Source: Argyresthia goedartella
Taxonomy: Eukaryota > Arthropoda > Insecta > Lepidoptera > Argyresthiidae
Assembly (NCBI GenBank): GCA_949825045.1
Contig: OX463809.1
Location: 8,707,501 to 8,771,500, forward strand
DNA: 64,000 nt
Reading direction: 5' to 3'
The position numbers and the translations under genes are program-made. The notes beneath the pieces were generated by a model. It was given only the letters and a program-made list of their open reading frames with translations, was not told the DNA's origin and ran no database searches. Shown piece after piece: positions 62,264 through 64,000 of this stretch (position 1 is its first letter; each line of letters begins with the position of its first letter).

Positions 62264-62270
62264 CTGAAAC

Positions 62271-62486
62271 AATAACATAAACATTTACATACAGGTACAT
62301 ACAATGCTTCCGGCCCCACACTAGGATACCCTGTATCGTGGGAACCAGAAACAGCGACGTCGCACACATATAAACATCCAAGACCTGGGGTTTTTTTTTT
62401 CTTTACCCCCAGGGGATCGGGGATCGAACCCGGGACCTCTCGCATGGTAGGCACAGGCACAACCGCTGCGCCACACAGTTCGTCAT
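62271..62486 (-). mobile_element. tRNA-derived SINE, family B, copy 3, abutting a splice acceptor
   Basis: Head with GGTTCGATCCCCGA and a body as in the other copies. Its 3' tail (TGTAAATGTTTATG) runs directly into GTTTCAG, the acceptor of exon e1, so the SINE tail appears to supply the upstream part of the splice site. Confidence 0.85.
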
Positions 62487-62611
62487 TTATTATCGATATT
62501 TTATAGATTAGGAAAGGAAGACGGCTCAATGGACCATATTGAGCACCCGGCTGGGGACATAATGGACATGCTGGTTTGCTGCATGTCGCTTTTTGTATGA
62601 CTGTCCCATTA

Positions 62612-62878
62612 TACAAGGTGAAATTTAATTAGCTGACCATATTTAAGGGAAAGATAGTTCCCGTCATTATGGAGAACTTTCCCCAGGAAACATATGGTCG
62701 CAAACGAAAAAAAAAATTGGGTCCCCCATACTAACTTGTAATCAGCTGATCGGGTCAATGTACTGAGGGACAATATTTTTTTCCATTTGCGACCATATGT
62801 TTCTTGGGCAAAGTTGTTCATAATTATGGGTACTATCATTCCCCAAATTATGGCCAGCTAATTAAATGTCACCTTGTA
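62612..62878. mobile_element. Foldback MITE with ~90-bp inverted arms
   Basis: 267 bp flanked by TA, ends TACAAGGTGA and complement. The arms share TTTAATTAGCTG, ACTTT.CCCA.GAAACATATGG and GGTCGCAAA. Next to it at 62881 begins TACAGGGTGTAG, possibly the end of the transposon that continues to the right. Confidence 0.85.
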
Positions 62879-63196
62879 TATACAGGGTGTAGATTTGTAA
62901 AGTTACGCCCGACTCAGGGTTGATAGTTTACATATTGCTAGTGACTACAAAATTGTTTAAATGTCTCCTAGTAAAAATTTTATTAATAACTTACCATATT
63001 CAATTTGTCCTGAAATACCCGCAAAGTGCGGGCACCACCAAACAACAAACGCGCACTAAAGTTGCACTGCACTACACTTTACTGTACGGATCAAGGTTTT
63101 GTCCATGACGTACAAAATCAACATTTACATTGATTGATTGATTGACTCACTGATTGATTGAATGATTGATTAATCGATCGATTTACTTATTGATTA

Positions 63197-64000
63197 TCAC
63201 TGATTAGTGCCTAATTTTAAAACATGTTCAAAATGTCCACCACCTTGTACAATGCACACCGTTGCCCGTCGTCTTAAATTGTCTGTTAGACGAGCTAAAA
63301 CTGCTGGATTGGCACGCACGGTTTCGAAAGCTTGCACTATCGCTTGTTTAAGCATTTCGGCATTGTTAAACTCATCGTGCCTACCATACACAATGCGTTT
63401 AATATCGCCCCACAAAAAAAAGTCGAGCGGCGTCAAGTCTGGAGACCGTGGAGGCCAAGTCACGGGTCCCCTTCGTCCGATCCAACGCTCACCAAACTGG
63501 GAATCGTAGTATGTATGTGGGAAGTGTAATATGGCGTAGTGCGGCGGCGCTCCATCTTGCTGGAAGTATAGTCCCGAGAGCCGAGCTAGCGGAACATCCT
63601 CCAACATAGCAGTCACCTGTTCCTGCAGTATTTCCAAATAACTTTCCCCGTTCAATCGTCCTTCAATAAAATAAGGACCCAGAATACTTGTTCCAAGTAT
63701 TCCGGCCCACACATTATGGGAGAACCTTGTTTGGAACGAGTCTTTTACAATTGGGTGGGGATTTTCGGTTGCATCGTCACTTCGTATGTCCCACCAATGT
63801 TCATTATGTACATTAAATAAGCCTGTTCTTGTGAACATGGCTTCGTCGGTCCACAGAATGTTCAGATGCAGATTAAGCTGCAGCCACTCACAAAATGTAA
63901 CACGACTGGCGTAGTCAGTTTCCTCCAAGTCCTGCACCCTTCTGAAGTGGAAGGGATGCATTTTCTCCTTATTTAATATTTTCCAAATCGTTGTATGGTG
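63197..64000 (-). pseudogene. Tc1/mariner-superfamily transposase, cut by the window edge
   Basis: The minus frame is open from the right edge to a stop at 63197 with no interruption seen. It carries ILWTDEAMFTRTG, FQQDGAPPHYA and WPPRSPDLTPLDFFLWGDIK. By my count 43 residues separate the second Asp from the Asp of TPLDFF, unlike the 34 of Tc1 or classical mariner. The N-terminal DNA-binding part lies beyond 64000. Called pseudogene only because completeness cannot be judged; it may be intact. A terminus may lie near 62881 (TACAGGGTG). Confidence 0.8.

Noticed and set aside
1..64000. CRISPR arrays, operons, bacterial genes
   Set aside because: The tandem units are long, adjacent and spliced-gene derived, with no spacer structure; the whole window behaves as a eukaryotic intron-rich gene.

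Overview
The window looks like insect nuclear DNA, most likely from a moth or butterfly. It has short spliced exons in AT-rich introns, TTAGG-type telomeric pentamers inside a small transposon, and dense tRNA-derived SINEs, Tc1/mariner relics, foldback MITEs and non-LTR retrotransposon pieces of kinds common in Lepidoptera. The species call is inference; no search was run.

Almost the whole window is the inside of one giant minus-strand gene, the HERC2-type HECT E3 ubiquitin ligase. I could place 52 consecutive exons between 62263 and 43. Every junction keeps reading phase, and the total of 8362 nt leaves a frame open for 2787 codons. In transcription order the exons encode the last blades of the first RCC1-like domain (62.3-60.7 kb), a helical spacer (60.6-53.5 kb), a cytochrome b5-like domain (53.2-52.9 kb), a long spacer with an acidic linker (50.4-39.5 kb), the MIB/HERC2 domain (39.4-38.7 kb), a further spacer with a UBA-like helix (38.2-29.1 kb), the CPH/SH3-like region (28.8-26.9 kb), the DOC domain (23.9-21.0 kb), a linker (19.2-12.0 kb) and the complete second RCC1-like propeller (9.3-1.8 kb). 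One exon beyond it lies at 182-43. The start of the gene lies beyond position 64000. The third RCC1 domain and the catalytic HECT domain lie before position 1. A ZZ zinc finger, expected between the SH3-like region and DOC, is not visible.

The most unusual structure is a recurrent one. In three introns the 3' end of the preceding exon, with its splice donor and adjoining intron, has been tandemly amplified: 153 bp x 8 at 0.65-1.88 kb, 162 bp x about 8 at 51.7-52.9 kb, and 119 bp x 13 at 57.0-58.5 kb. Two older copies of the same kind of event are visible at 2.4-2.5 kb and 41.3-41.4 kb. So at least five donor junctions of one gene have undergone local duplication. The long repetitive plus-strand reading frames there are by-products of unit lengths divisible by three.

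The introns are crowded with transposons. There is a 5.4-kb I/R1-group LINE with exact 14-bp target duplications but a broken interior, and a Tc1 element with perfect terminal repeats 25 bp from a splice acceptor. There are also BEL/Pao, Helitron, RTE, Jockey-like and CR1-like fragments, a MITE nested in a LINE fragment, seven SINE copies, several TA-flanked MITEs (one carrying telomeric pentamers) and many perfect short hairpins. A mariner-superfamily transposase runs off the right edge. No other host gene, RNA gene or CRISPR array was found.
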